From Flavobacterium azooxidireducens (GTDB lineage: Bacteria; Bacteroidota; Bacteroidia; Flavobacteriales; Flavobacteriaceae), in assembly GCF_023195775.1 (NCBI RefSeq), contig NZ_CP096205.1, positions 2,792,001 through 2,856,000 of the forward strand: a stretch of 64,000 bases of DNA, given 5' to 3'. Under the pieces are notes generated by a model. The model worked only from the letters and a program-made list of their open reading frames with translations, was not told the DNA's origin and did not search any database. A program made the position numbers and the translations under genes. Below are positions 17,259 through 26,453 of the stretch, one piece after another. Each line of letters starts with the position of its first letter. Position 1 is the stretch's first letter.

Positions 17259-17307
17259 ATATGTTGATGAACTTAGTTGAATCTTCGATTTCGTATCGTG
17301 GAGTATG

Positions 17308-18747
17308 TTATTGCTTTACAATTTTAACCGTATAATTTCCGTTTGCAGTTTGGCCTTTTACGATATAAAGTCCTTTTGATAAATGGCTGATATCAACAGA
17401 AGAATTTACATCATTCTGTTCAAATACTTTTTTGCCCAAAACATCAAACAGTTCCACTTTTGAACAAGCAACACTTATCATAAATTCATTGATTACAGGA
17501 TTTGGACGTGTCTTAACTTCTGTACTGTCAAAATCTACTATGCTTAACGCTTCATTATTAAGCAACCTTACCAAGTTTCTAAAAGAGTGTCCATTATATG
17601 ATGTAAATTCTCCACCTACAAGAATTTTGCCGTCTGATTGTAAAGTTATTGCTTGAATATAGCTATAAGCACTTAAAAATCCTGTTCCAATGTCAAAAGA
17701 AGTATCTTTACTTCCATCTGAATTGAGTCGTACAAGCTTTTTTTCAGGTTGTCCGTTAAGCTCAACAAAATCTCCTCCAACCAAAATTTTTCCGTCAGGT
17801 TGTAAAGTAACTGCAAAAATGCTGTTAAAACTAAACCCTGTTTCTCCGATGTCAAATGTAGTATCCTTACTTCCGTCTGTGTTTAAACGGATAATTTTGC
17901 GTCCTGAAGATTGACTATCAGGATTAAATTTTCCCTCTGCAAGAATTTTTCCGTCAGGTTGCAAAACAATTTTAAAACATGTATTAAACTCAGTCTCAAT
18001 AATTTCATAAAGAGTATCCGTGTCCAAACTTCCGTCTGAATTAAATCTAATAAGTTTTTCTTGTCCGCTTATATTTGCCAAAATGAGAATTTTACCGTCA
18101 GGCATTAATGCGATTGAATTAATTTCAGAAGGATGATATTCTAAATTAAACGATGCGTCTTTACTACCGTCTGCGTTCAGGCGTACAATATATCTTTGGT
18201 TTTGACCATTAAGTGTTGTAAAGCTACCTGAAACAATCATTTTTCCGTCAGGTTGTAAAATAATTATTCCTATTGAAGCAGGATTTTGGTTAGAAGATTG
18301 AAATTGCATTGCAATAAATGAAGTATCTATACTTCCGTCTTCGGCATTCAGGCGTAAAATATCCCATCGGGTTTGTTCATTATAACTCCTAAATCTTCCT
18401 CCTACTAAAATTTTCCCATCAGGTTGCACAACAATTTGCCTAATCTGAACCAAATTATTACTAGAACCGATAGGTGGAAAGTAAAACCCTGTTCCAATAT
18501 CAAATGAAGTGTCTTTACTTCCGTCTGCATTCAGGCGTATAAATTTATTTTGGGTTTGTCCGTCATAGCTGTTAAACATTCCTCCTACTAAAATTTTCCC
18601 GTCAGGTTGTACAGCTATTGCAGTAACAAGACCGTAAAATCCTTCTCCCGTGTCAAATGAAGTATCAAATTCCGCAGGATTTTGTGCCTGTATTTTTATG
18701 CATAATAAGAACAGGACAAAAGTTGTTTTTAGTATTTTTTGTTTCAT
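17308..18747 (-). CDS. T9SS-secreted delta-60 repeat protein
   Basis: A 479-residue exported protein with a signal peptide ending at IQAQ. It holds seven delta-60-type repeats of the form QPDGKILVGGxF, each followed by RLNADGSKDTSF, filling about residues 45-395. This repeat is thought to form beta-propeller-like structures. The last 75 residues are a T9SS type A sorting domain (RPNPVINEF, VELFDVLGKKV, LSKGLYIVKGQT). It should therefore cross the outer membrane and be released or attached to the surface. It is a single gene with its own terminator. The binding target is unknown. Confidence 0.88.
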   Translation of the reverse strand: MKQKILKTTFVLFLLCIKIQAQNPAEFDTSFDTGEGFYGLVTAIAVQPDGKILVGGMFNSYDGQTQNKFIRLNADGSKDTSFDIGTGFYFPPIGSSNNLVQIRQIVVQPDGKILVGGRFRSYNEQTRWDILRLNAEDGSIDTSFIAMQFQSSNQNPASIGIIILQPDGKMIVSGSFTTLNGQNQRYIVRLNADGSKDASFNLEYHPSEINSIALMPDGKILILANISGQEKLIRFNSDGSLDTDTLYEIIETEFNTCFKIVLQPDGKILAEGKFNPDSQSSGRKIIRLNTDGSKDTTFDIGETGFSFNSIFAVTLQPDGKILVGGDFVELNGQPEKKLVRLNSDGSKDTSFDIGTGFLSAYSYIQAITLQSDGKILVGGEFTSYNGHSFRNLVRLLNNEALSIVDFDSTEVKTRPNPVINEFMISVACSKVELFDVLGKKVFEQNDVNSSVDISHLSKGLYIVKGQTANGNYTVKIVKQ

Positions 18748-18764
18748 CTTTTAACATTTTTCAA

Positions 18765-18872
18765 TTATTCATAGATATACTGAACGTTTACTGTTCTACA
18801 AGACTCCTGTTGTAATTTTTCTAGCCATTGCTTAAATAGTGTTTTTGTTTCAGAAGAAGTTTCTCCGCTCAT
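18765..18872 (-). pseudogene. 35-codon N-terminal remnant of a flavobacterial membrane protein
   Basis: A short open frame encodes 35 residues containing TKTLFKQWLEKLQQES, then an unrelated tail (CRTVNVQYIYE). From memory, this segment opens larger Flavobacteriaceae membrane proteins that continue QESWQLELLISG, so here the Trp codon TGG would have become TGT where the coding ends. I read it as a truncated relic between rny and the delta-60 gene. It could instead be a real small peptide. Confidence 0.45.
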
Positions 18873-18900
18873 GCTTGAAATAATTTGTCCGATTTAAAAG

Positions 18901-18930
18901 TAAAAAAAATAGGGTAGTTAGCCCTATTTC
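18901..18930 (-). terminator. terminator of rny
   Basis: On the minus strand a perfect 8-bp stem AAATAGGG/CCCTATTT with a 7-base loop is followed by a long T run. It begins 23 bases after the rny stop. Confidence 0.85.
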
Positions 18931-18952
18931 TTTCAATTTATTTTTACTTGAT

Positions 18953-20518
18953 TTATTTTGCAATATTCACCGCTCTTGTTTCACGAATTACAGTAATTTT
19001 CACTTGTCCCGGATAGGTCATTTCCGTTTGAATTTTTTGAGAAACTTCAAACGAAAGTTTAGCAGCTTGTTCATCAGAAACTTTTTCGCTTTCTACAATC
19101 ACACGTAATTCACGTCCGGCTTGAATAGCATACGCACTTTTCACACCATTAAATCCAAAAGCAATTGCTTCTAAATCTTTCAAACGTTGAATGTATGAAT
19201 CCAAAACTTGACGTCTTGCACCAGGTCTTGCACCAGAAATAGCATCACAAACTTGGATAATTGGAGAAATCAAATATTTCATTTCAATTTCATCGTGGTG
19301 AGCACCAATCGCGTTGCAAACTTCTTCTTTTTCACCATATTTTTCAGCCCATTGCATACCTAAAATCGCGTGTGGCAATTCACTTTCAGTATCAGGTACT
19401 TTACCAATATCGTGTAAAAGTCCGGCACGTTTGGCTAATTTTACATTTAAGCCTAATTCAGCGGCCATGATTCCACAAAGCTTGGCCACTTCTCTCGAGT
19501 GTTGAAGTAAATTTTGTCCGTAAGAAGAACGGTATTTCATTCGACCAACTACTTTAATTAATTCTGGATGTAAACCGTGAATTCCTAAATCGATTACAGT
19601 TCGCTTTCCAACTTCAATGATTTCATCATCAATTTGTTTGGTTGTTTTAGCAACAACTTCTTCAATTCTGGCAGGGTGAATACGACCGTCGGTTACTAAT
19701 TTGTGTAACGCTAATCGAGCAATTTCTCTTCTAACCGGGTCAAAACACGAAAGAATAATCGCTTCAGGAGTATCATCTACAATAATTTCAACACCTGTCG
19801 CAGCTTCTAACGCACGGATATTTCTTCCTTCACGACCAATGATTCTACCTTTTACATCGTCCGATTCAATATTGAAAACAGAAACACAATTTTCTACTGC
19901 TTCTTCTGTTCCAACACGTTGAATAGTGTTGATAATAACTTTTTTAGCTTCTTGCTGAGCAGTTAATTTAGCTTCTTCAAGCGTATCTTGAATATGAGCC
20001 ATAGCTTTCGTTTTAGCTTCAGCTTTTAAACTTTCTACTAATTGTTCTTTGGCTTCTTCGGCAGATAAACCGGAAATAACTTCTAATTGCTCAACTTGAC
20101 TTTTGTGAAGTTTTTCGACTTCAATTTGTTTTTTGTCAAGAATTTCGATTCTGTTATTGTAATCAATAATTTTTGCATCAAAATCATCAGCTGATTTTTT
20201 AGCTTTGGCTAATTCGCTTGAAACTTGCGATTCTTTGTCACGAACTCTTTTTTCAACTTCAGCAATTTTTTTGTCTTTCGATAAAATTTCTTTTTCGTGT
20301 TCCGATTTTAATTCTAAAAATTTTTCTTTTGCTTGAAGTAATTTGTCTTTTTTAATGTTTTCAGCTTCCACTTTTGCATCTTTTAGGATGGAAGTGGCTT
20401 CTTTTTTTGCATTTTTTATAAGGTTGGAAACGTTGCTCTTTTCAATGACTTTTGCTATTGCAAAACCCGCTGCTAAGCCAACTATTCCGGCGATAATAAG
20501 TAGTAATGTACTGTCCAT
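18953..20518 (-). CDS. rny: ribonuclease Y
   Basis: A 521-residue membrane-anchored endoribonuclease that starts mRNA decay. Residues 1-25 form a signal-anchor helix, 30-195 a long charged coiled coil, about 205-270 a KH domain with the GREG loop at 228-231 ([14 protein letters not shown]), and 335-430 an HD domain with His369-Asp370 in LLHDIGK. Length and domain order are standard. It is the last gene of a leftward unit with a ZapB-like gene, zapA and 6S RNA, and it has its own terminator. Confidence 0.97.
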   Translation of the reverse strand: MDSTLLLIIAGIVGLAAGFAIAKVIEKSNVSNLIKNAKKEATSILKDAKVEAENIKKDKLLQAKEKFLELKSEHEKEILSKDKKIAEVEKRVRDKESQVSSELAKAKKSADDFDAKIIDYNNRIEILDKKQIEVEKLHKSQVEQLEVISGLSAEEAKEQLVESLKAEAKTKAMAHIQDTLEEAKLTAQQEAKKVIINTIQRVGTEEAVENCVSVFNIESDDVKGRIIGREGRNIRALEAATGVEIIVDDTPEAIILSCFDPVRREIARLALHKLVTDGRIHPARIEEVVAKTTKQIDDEIIEVGKRTVIDLGIHGLHPELIKVVGRMKYRSSYGQNLLQHSREVAKLCGIMAAELGLNVKLAKRAGLLHDIGKVPDTESELPHAILGMQWAEKYGEKEEVCNAIGAHHDEIEMKYLISPIIQVCDAISGARPGARRQVLDSYIQRLKDLEAIAFGFNGVKSAYAIQAGRELRVIVESEKVSDEQAAKLSFEVSQKIQTEMTYPGQVKITVIRETRAVNIAK

Positions 20519-20541
20519 TTGTTTAGGTAAGGTTTATATAT

Positions 20542-20708
20542 AAAAAAAGCCTACATTAGGTGATTGTATAAACTCGTTATGACAAGTTTTGAGCTAACTC
20601 ACTGTTCAAGGATCCCACTACAAGGTGGGCATGCTATAGTAATGAAGATTTGCTCATTCTAAAATGTTAGTGTTGAGTTTATCAAATAGAAACTAATGTA
20701 GGCAGTAT
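20542..20708 (-). ncRNA. ssrS: 6S RNA
   Basis: Between zapA and rny lies a sequence closed by GCCTACATTAG (20549-20559) and its exact complement (20693-20703). At its centre is a terminal hairpin, CCCAC/GTGGG (20614-20629). The long, partly paired rod of about 155 bases with one terminal loop is the 6S architecture. A run of seven T follows the closing stem on the minus strand and sets the strand and 3' end. 6S RNA binds the RNA polymerase holoenzyme and mimics an open promoter. From memory, its place beside zapA and rny is conserved in Bacteroidota. The exact 5' end is not defined. Confidence 0.85.
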
Positions 20709-20732
20709 CTTAATTAATGTGTAAGAACGTAT

Positions 20733-21026
20733 TTATTTTTCCAGATAATTGGCCAATAAATCATTTATTTTTTTCAGTCTTTCTAACGATTCCTGATTGT
20801 CTTCCGTTTTTTCGATTTGTTTTTGCTCTAATTGCGAGGCAAACTGCAAAGCACACATGGCTAACACATCTTGTTTGTCTCGCACAGCATAATTTTCTTC
20901 AAATTGCTTAATCATGATATCAATTTTTTTGGAAGCACTTCGTAGTCCTTCTTCTTGCGTAGGTTCAACCGTTAACGGATAAACTCGGTCTGCAATTGAT
21001 ATTTTAATTTTAAGCTTTTCGTTCAT
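20733..21026 (-). CDS. zapA: cell division protein ZapA
   Basis: The 97-residue product begins EKLKIKISIADRVYPLTV, the ZapA N-terminal fold, followed by SASKKIDIMIKQFEENYAVRD and a C-terminal coiled coil (SLERLKKINDLLANYLEK). ZapA bundles FtsZ filaments at the division septum. It lies 6 bases after the coiled-coil gene upstream and just before 6S RNA and rny. Confidence 0.9.
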   Translation of the reverse strand: MNEKLKIKISIADRVYPLTVEPTQEEGLRSASKKIDIMIKQFEENYAVRDKQDVLAMCALQFASQLEQKQIEKTEDNQESLERLKKINDLLANYLEK

Positions 21027-21032
21027 GCTGTA

Positions 21033-21323
21033 TTAATCAGACAACTGTGCAATACAGTAATCAATTTCACGAATTAATGAATTTATTTTAAGCTTCGTAT
21101 CTCTTTTATTTTCGTCACTGCCTAATAATGAATTGGCTATTTTGAGTGTTTCATACTGTTTTTGCAAACCTTCCATATCAGCGGCTTGTTTTTGTATAGT
21201 TGTGGTAGAATTCTTCAATTCTTGCTTTAATTCCTGAACAGTTGTCTCTAAACTTTGCATTTTGCTAATCAGTTTGGAGAGCCTATTTTCAAGAGAATCA
21301 ACAATTTCTACCATTTCACTCAT
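21033..21323 (-). CDS. ZapB-like small coiled-coil protein
   Basis: A 96-residue, almost wholly helical coiled-coil protein (heptads in SLENRLSKLISKMQSLETTV and LKQELKNSTTTIQKQAADM) with a conserved-looking tail, RDTKLKINSLIREIDYCIAQL. It has no enzyme motifs. Its tight linkage to zapA (6 bases) and its small coiled-coil form suggest a partner of ZapA at the septum, comparable to ZapB. This is inference, because sequence similarity to ZapB is not detectable by eye. Confidence 0.7.
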   Translation of the reverse strand: MSEMVEIVDSLENRLSKLISKMQSLETTVQELKQELKNSTTTIQKQAADMEGLQKQYETLKIANSLLGSDENKRDTKLKINSLIREIDYCIAQLSD

Positions 21324-21350
21324 AGGAGCATATATTCATTACACGAGTTA

Positions 21351-21382
21351 CAAAGTTAGTATTCCTAAACGATTAACGCAAA
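21351..21382 (-). promoter_or_regulatory. promoter of zapA-6S-rny unit
   Basis: On the minus strand TTTG, 20 bases, then TAACTTTG gives an exact Bacteroidota -33/-7 promoter. The -7 element ends 27 bases before the start at 21323. Confidence 0.75.
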
Positions 21383-21512
21383 TAAAAAAAATAAATTTTG
21401 TTTTCATTTTTATTTTTGAGATAAAGTCAAGTAAATCAGTAAAATATTGATTTTTTTTGAATTTGGTTTGAATTTTGTATTACATTTTTTAAATTAGCAA
21501 AAATTCAAAGCC

Positions 21513-23213
21513 ATGAAATACATTCTTTACATTCTATTATTTGCCCCAATTGCGGTTTTTTCTCAAAATCAATTTCCAAAAGAAGATTTTATTCCGCCGT
21601 TAGATATTCCACTTTCACTTTCGGGAACGTTTGGCGAATTGCGTTCTAACCATTTTCATTCCGGAATCGATTTTAGAACCCAACAAAAAGAGGGTTTAAA
21701 TGTCATTGCTGTTGCTGATGGTTATGTTTCCCGAATCAAGATATCCACTTTTGGTTATGGAAAAGCAATTTACATTACGCATCCAAATGGTTATACTTCG
21801 GTTTACGGACACTTATTGAAGACTTCTTCAAAAATTGATTCCTATTTGAAAAAGCAACATTATACCTTGGAAAATTTTGAAATTGATATTTTTCCTAAAC
21901 CCGAAGATTTGGTTGTAAAAAAAGGTGAGATTGTTGCTTTGTCCGGAAATACTGGCGGCTCAGGCGGACCACATTTGCATTTTGAATATCGAGATACCAA
22001 AACGGAGAAAATTATAAATCCATTCTTTTTCGGGTTAGATAAAAAAGTTAAAGACACCCGAATTCCGGTTATCAATGAAATTGTTGTTTATCCGTTAAGT
22101 GAAGATGGTTTGGTAAATCAATCACAAATTCCAATACAAATTCCGATTTCTCAACAAAAAGATGGAAGTTATTTGGCTACAAAAATTCTTGCAAAAGGCG
22201 AAATTGGTATCGGTGTGAATACACACGATCAATCGGATAACAATTATGGTAAGAATGGCGTGTATAAAATTAGTTCAATGTTAGACGGAAAACCTTCATT
22301 TGAAATTACATTTGATACTTTTAGTTATGATGAAACCCGATACATCAATGCATATATTGATTACAGCCGTTTCAAAAAAATGAATCAGCGAGTGCAAAAA
22401 TTATTCTTAGCCAAAAAATATCCGTTGAGTTTGGTTTCTTCCAATCAAAATAATGGAATAATTAAAGTAGGAAATAATCTTTCGCACAATTATAAATTGG
22501 AAGTTTCCGACTATCATGGAAATAAAACTACTGTGACAATTCCAATTCAGTACTCTAATCAACCTGTTAAAATTCCCAAAAAGGAACAAAAGACCAATTA
22601 TTTTGTAAAATCTTCCAACGATTATAATTTTACGAAAGACAATATTTCTGTTTTCATTCCTGAAAATTCTTTTTATGAAGATTTTTATTTGAATTTTGAT
22701 GTAAAAGAGAATGTGCTGACTTTGCAGGATGATGCCACTCCTGTTCATTCTAATTTGAATATTACGTTTCAAAATGACTTAATTCCGATAGAAGAGAGAG
22801 AAAAATATTTCATAGCAACAATAAAAGGAAGCAAAATAACCTATAATTCTACCAAAATTAAAGAGAATGTTTTTAGCATTTGGACTAGAAATTTGGGGCA
22901 GTTTCAATTGATAAAAGATTCGGTTGCTCCGCAAATTAAATCAGTTAACTTTCAAGAAGGCAAATGGTTGAGCAAACAAAATGATCTTCAATTTACAATA
23001 ACGGATGACCTTTCAGGAATTAAATCCTACAACGGTTATTTAAACGGAAAATGGATTTTGTTTGACTATGATTATAAAAGTAACAAGATTGTACACGATT
23101 TTTCAGATAACATCGTTATAGAAGGACGAAACGAAATAAAGATTGTGGTTGTGGATAATGTCGGAAATTCTACTATATTTGAATCACATTTTTTTAGAAG
23201 TCAAAAACCTTAA
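21513..23213 (+). CDS. M23 family metallopeptidase (LytM-like)
   Basis: A 566-residue exported protein (signal peptide to VFSQ). The M23 domain is at residues 40-170, with zinc ligands His49 and Asp53 in HFHSGIDFR and His156 in GGPHLHFEYR, plus the NTGGSGG loop. The remaining 390 residues are beta-rich Ig-like modules ending in DNVGNST. M23 enzymes cut peptidoglycan cross-bridges. Bacteroidota homologues with long C-terminal regions are periplasmic or lipid-linked hydrolases. The next gene, a TonB receptor, starts 9 bases later, so the two are probably co-transcribed. Confidence 0.92.
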   Translation: MKYILYILLFAPIAVFSQNQFPKEDFIPPLDIPLSLSGTFGELRSNHFHSGIDFRTQQKEGLNVIAVADGYVSRIKISTFGYGKAIYITHPNGYTSVYGHLLKTSSKIDSYLKKQHYTLENFEIDIFPKPEDLVVKKGEIVALSGNTGGSGGPHLHFEYRDTKTEKIINPFFFGLDKKVKDTRIPVINEIVVYPLSEDGLVNQSQIPIQIPISQQKDGSYLATKILAKGEIGIGVNTHDQSDNNYGKNGVYKISSMLDGKPSFEITFDTFSYDETRYINAYIDYSRFKKMNQRVQKLFLAKKYPLSLVSSNQNNGIIKVGNNLSHNYKLEVSDYHGNKTTVTIPIQYSNQPVKIPKKEQKTNYFVKSSNDYNFTKDNISVFIPENSFYEDFYLNFDVKENVLTLQDDATPVHSNLNITFQNDLIPIEEREKYFIATIKGSKITYNSTKIKENVFSIWTRNLGQFQLIKDSVAPQIKSVNFQEGKWLSKQNDLQFTITDDLSGIKSYNGYLNGKWILFDYDYKSNKIVHDFSDNIVIEGRNEIKIVVVDNVGNSTIFESHFFRSQKP

Positions 23214-23222
23214 ATTCATCTT

Positions 23223-25688
23223 TTGAAAACAAAACAATTTATAGTGGCTTTGATGCTTTTTTGCATCGGATTTGCAGCAAATGCACAAACAGCCAGAATA
23301 AAAGGAATCATTTTAGATAAAAATAATAATCCGGTTGAAGGTGTAAATATCAACTACCAAGATAAGGGAACAACCACTAACGTGAATGGTTTTTATGCGT
23401 TGACAATTCCTGCAAACCAAAAAATCATGCTTGTTTTTACGCATGTTTCTCTAAAAAAAGCTACTCTTAGATTAGAATTAAAAACCAATGAAGATTATGA
23501 ATATAATTTTCAAATGAGTGATTCTGAAGATTTATTAGGTGAAGTTATTGTCACTGCTGGAAATAGAAAAAGAGTAGAAGGAATAACTACAATTGAGCCC
23601 GCCGTTATCAGAACAATTCCGGGAGCAAATGCCGGAGTTGAAAATATATTAAAGTCATTGCCAGGAGTTAATTCTAACAACGAATTAAGTACACAATATT
23701 CTGTTCGTGGAGGAAATTACGATGAAAATCTCGTCTATGTCAATGAAATTGAAATTTATCGTCCGTTTTTAATTCGTTCCGGTCAGCAAGAAGGATTGAG
23801 TTTTACCAATACGGATATGGTTCAGAATGTTGACTTTTCTGCCGGAGGTTTTCAAGCAAAATATGGTGATAAATTATCATCTGTTTTAGATATCACGTAC
23901 CGAATTCCAACTCGCTACGCAGCCGCGTTAGAAGCCAGTTTTTTAGGTGGAAGTTTAACGGTTGAAGGCGTGAGTAAAAACCAGAAATGGGCTAATATTA
24001 CCGGAGTTCGTTACCGAGATAACAGTTTGTTGGTGAATAGTCAAGAAACGGAATCTAATTTTAGACCAACTTTTACGGATGTGCAAACTTATTTAACCTA
24101 CACACCGAATACGAAATGGCAATTTGGATTTTTAGGAAATGCTTCTCAAAACAAATATAATTTTGAACCCTTGACTCGTCAAACCAATTTTGGAACGATT
24201 GACGAACCAATTGCACTTCAAATTTTTTATGACGGACAAGAAAAAGATCAATATCAAACCTTGTTTGGAGCATTAAAAACTTCTTACAATATTAATGATA
24301 ACAATACTTTAAAGTTCATCGGATCGGCTTATCACACGCAAGAGCAAGAACATTTTGATATTTTTGCGGCCTATTTTTTAGGAGAAGTGGATAGCAACAT
24401 CGGTTCAGAAACATTTGGTGATGTAAAATTTAATCGTGGAATTGGAACTCAATTAAACCATGGTCGTAATGATTTAGATGCTTTAATTATCAATGCAGAA
24501 GTAAAAGGTTTTCATAAACTTAATGAAAATGCGTTTGAATGGGGATTAAAATATACCAAAGAAGATATTCGTGATCGTTTAGTAGAATGGGAAGTGATTG
24601 ATTCAGCCGGATTTTCAATTAATCCACCACGTGATTTTCCTGTAAACGATCAACCTTATAATCCGTATGTTGGACCGTTAGTACCTTTTCAAAGTGTTCG
24701 AGCCACCAATTTCACAACGATTGATCGATTTTCTGGCTATGCTCAATGGAGTAGAAAATCGAATTTAGGTTCCAGTGAAGTTTGGTACAATGCCGGCGTA
24801 CGTATGCATCAATGGCAAGTTTCAGGAGATGATTTAGATGGAAAAAGTCAAATGGTTTTTAGTCCAAGAGCACAATTTGCCATTAAGCCGCTTTGGGTAA
24901 AAGATATGGTTTTCAGAGCATCCGGAGGTTTATATCATCAACCACCTTTTTACAGAGAGCTTCGCGGATTTGACGGACAAGTTCGCCCCAATGTAAAAGC
25001 CCAACAATCCGTGCATTTTGTGCTTGGTAACGATTACAGTTTTAAAATGTGGGACAGACCATTCAAATTAGTGAGTGAGTTGTATTATAAAAATTTAACG
25101 GATGTAAATACGTATACGTTAGACAACGTTCGTATTCGATATATAGCAGACAATGAGGCGGAAGCGTATGTGTATGGTTTAGACATGCGTTTAAACGGTG
25201 AATTTGTTCCCGGCACCGAATCATGGTTTAGTTTTGGCTATTTAAAAACCGAAGAAAATTATCAAGACAAAGGTTTTATTGCACGACCAACCGATCAACG
25301 TTTGAAGTTTGGTGTTTTGTTTCAGGATTATGTTCCGAATATTCCAAGTTTAAAAATGTATTTGAATTTGGTTTACAACACCGGTTTGCCAGGTGGTTCG
25401 CCTTCCTATGCCGATCCGTATGATTATCAGTTGCGTTTGCGAGATTATCGCAGAGCAGACGTTGGTTTTCAATATGTTTTGACCGAAAAGAATGAGTTGA
25501 GACCAGACGGTCATTGGCTAAAACGTTTTAAAGATTTATCATTAGGTTTAGAGATATTTAATTTATTTAATAATCAAAATGCTATTACAAACACCTGGGT
25601 TAGAGATGTGTATACAAAAACGCAATACGGTGTTCCAAATTATATGACTACCCGAGTTTTTAATTTGAAGTTAACAGCGAGGTTATAA
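23223..25688 (+). CDS. TonB-dependent receptor with CarboxypepD-like domain
   Basis: An 821-residue outer-membrane receptor. The signal peptide ends at ANAQ. Residues 24-105 are a carboxypeptidase-like regulatory domain (RIKGIILDKNNNPVEGVNI). The plug follows with IPGANAGVENILKSLPGV and SVRGGNYDENLVYVNEIEI, then a long beta barrel ends in FNLKLTARL. The start codon appears to be TTG: it begins the signal peptide and no in-frame ATG exists upstream before a stop. It follows the M23 gene by 9 bases. The imported or exported ligand cannot be inferred, and there is no SusD partner. Confidence 0.9.
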   Translation: MKTKQFIVALMLFCIGFAANAQTARIKGIILDKNNNPVEGVNINYQDKGTTTNVNGFYALTIPANQKIMLVFTHVSLKKATLRLELKTNEDYEYNFQMSDSEDLLGEVIVTAGNRKRVEGITTIEPAVIRTIPGANAGVENILKSLPGVNSNNELSTQYSVRGGNYDENLVYVNEIEIYRPFLIRSGQQEGLSFTNTDMVQNVDFSAGGFQAKYGDKLSSVLDITYRIPTRYAAALEASFLGGSLTVEGVSKNQKWANITGVRYRDNSLLVNSQETESNFRPTFTDVQTYLTYTPNTKWQFGFLGNASQNKYNFEPLTRQTNFGTIDEPIALQIFYDGQEKDQYQTLFGALKTSYNINDNNTLKFIGSAYHTQEQEHFDIFAAYFLGEVDSNIGSETFGDVKFNRGIGTQLNHGRNDLDALIINAEVKGFHKLNENAFEWGLKYTKEDIRDRLVEWEVIDSAGFSINPPRDFPVNDQPYNPYVGPLVPFQSVRATNFTTIDRFSGYAQWSRKSNLGSSEVWYNAGVRMHQWQVSGDDLDGKSQMVFSPRAQFAIKPLWVKDMVFRASGGLYHQPPFYRELRGFDGQVRPNVKAQQSVHFVLGNDYSFKMWDRPFKLVSELYYKNLTDVNTYTLDNVRIRYIADNEAEAYVYGLDMRLNGEFVPGTESWFSFGYLKTEENYQDKGFIARPTDQRLKFGVLFQDYVPNIPSLKMYLNLVYNTGLPGGSPSYADPYDYQLRLRDYRRADVGFQYVLTEKNELRPDGHWLKRFKDLSLGLEIFNLFNNQNAITNTWVRDVYTKTQYGVPNYMTTRVFNLKLTARL

Positions 25689-25703
25689 TCTGATTAAATT
25701 TTA

Positions 25704-25711
25704 TATCTTTG
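25704..25711 (+). promoter_or_regulatory. -7 element for lipoprotein gene
   Basis: TATCTTTG matches TAnnTTTG exactly, 19 bases before ATG 25731, implying a leader of about a dozen bases. The -33 box is weak. Confidence 0.45.
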
Positions 25712-25730
25712 AAACATAACTCTATTTTGT

Positions 25731-26453
25731 ATGCGTTTCAATTTCAATTATAGTTTTTTGGTGGTTTTGGTTTTATTCAGTTGCAAAGAGCAAGAAGAAG
25801 AAAAACCTAAAGTTATCTATGAAGAGTCTGCAACCAAGGTGGAAGCCAAAGTTGATACTACTCAAATTAGAGTAGCCGATCTTCCTGTTAATATGGAAGG
25901 TACGTCTTATTTACTGCACCCGGTGGGCGAGGTGAGGGTTTATGATACCAAATCTAAAATGAGTTATGGTTCATCCAGTACAAGTCGTGTGAGCTATGCA
26001 GTTTCGAATTATAATCGTTTTGAAATTACCGGTTTCTTAAAAAATATTTACATTCAGCATATTGATTCAGTGAATTCAAAGCCATTGACAGATAAATCGA
26101 TGGTGATTCAAACGGCGACGTATTTAAATACGTTTGCTCAAAAATCAAAGAAGCATATTTTAGTTTATTCTATTTCGGATATGGATACAAATCGAGATAG
26201 TAAATTAGATTCTAACGATATTAAATCACTTTATATTAGCGATATTTCCGGAGATAATTTCACCAAAATCACTCCTGATTTTCAAGAGTTAATTGATTGG
26301 AATTTAATGGAAGTTAAAAATCGTTTATACTTTAGAACTATCCAAGACACTAATAAAAACGGCGATTTTGATAAAGACGATGCTGTTTTTTACTACTTTA
26401 TAGATTTGATGGATGCAGAATGGAAATTAAATGAATATAAACCATTCAATTAA
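25731..26453 (+). CDS. hypothetical lipoprotein with EF-hand-like loops
   Basis: A 240-residue lipoprotein with Cys18 in LFSC followed by KEQEEEK, an acidic stretch like the Bacteroidota surface-export signal. Two Asp-rich calcium-loop motifs, DMDTNRDSKLDSNDI and DTNKNGDFDKDD, are spaced like EF hands within a repeated YSISDMD/FRTIQDT context. I do not recognise a named family. It is placed after the TonB receptor with its own -7 element. Its stop codon overlaps by 4 bases the stop of the convergent DUF2971 gene. Confidence 0.72.
   Translation: MRFNFNYSFLVVLVLFSCKEQEEEKPKVIYEESATKVEAKVDTTQIRVADLPVNMEGTSYLLHPVGEVRVYDTKSKMSYGSSSTSRVSYAVSNYNRFEITGFLKNIYIQHIDSVNSKPLTDKSMVIQTATYLNTFAQKSKKHILVYSISDMDTNRDSKLDSNDIKSLYISDISGDNFTKITPDFQELIDWNLMEVKNRLYFRTIQDTNKNGDFDKDDAVFYYFIDLMDAEWKLNEYKPFN

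Larger units (their letters stand above)
16967..17307. other. 341-bp intergenic region with terminators and possible gene relic
   Basis: Terminators for xerD and for the leftward delta-60 gene lie at the two ends. Between them, a hairpin at 17116-17138 pairs ACC-a-CACGAA with TTCGTG-a-GGT around an AGGG loop. A stop-bounded open stretch at about 17091-17202 reads YHTKGFVRYREDIDNSYRHN but has no start codon. It may be the decayed end of a gene. I recognise no family. Confidence 0.4.

Noticed and set aside
22407..22772. 121-codon open frame on the minus strand
   Set aside because: It is antisense to the M23 peptidase gene, rich in Ile/Arg/Phe and matches no family; a shadow frame.
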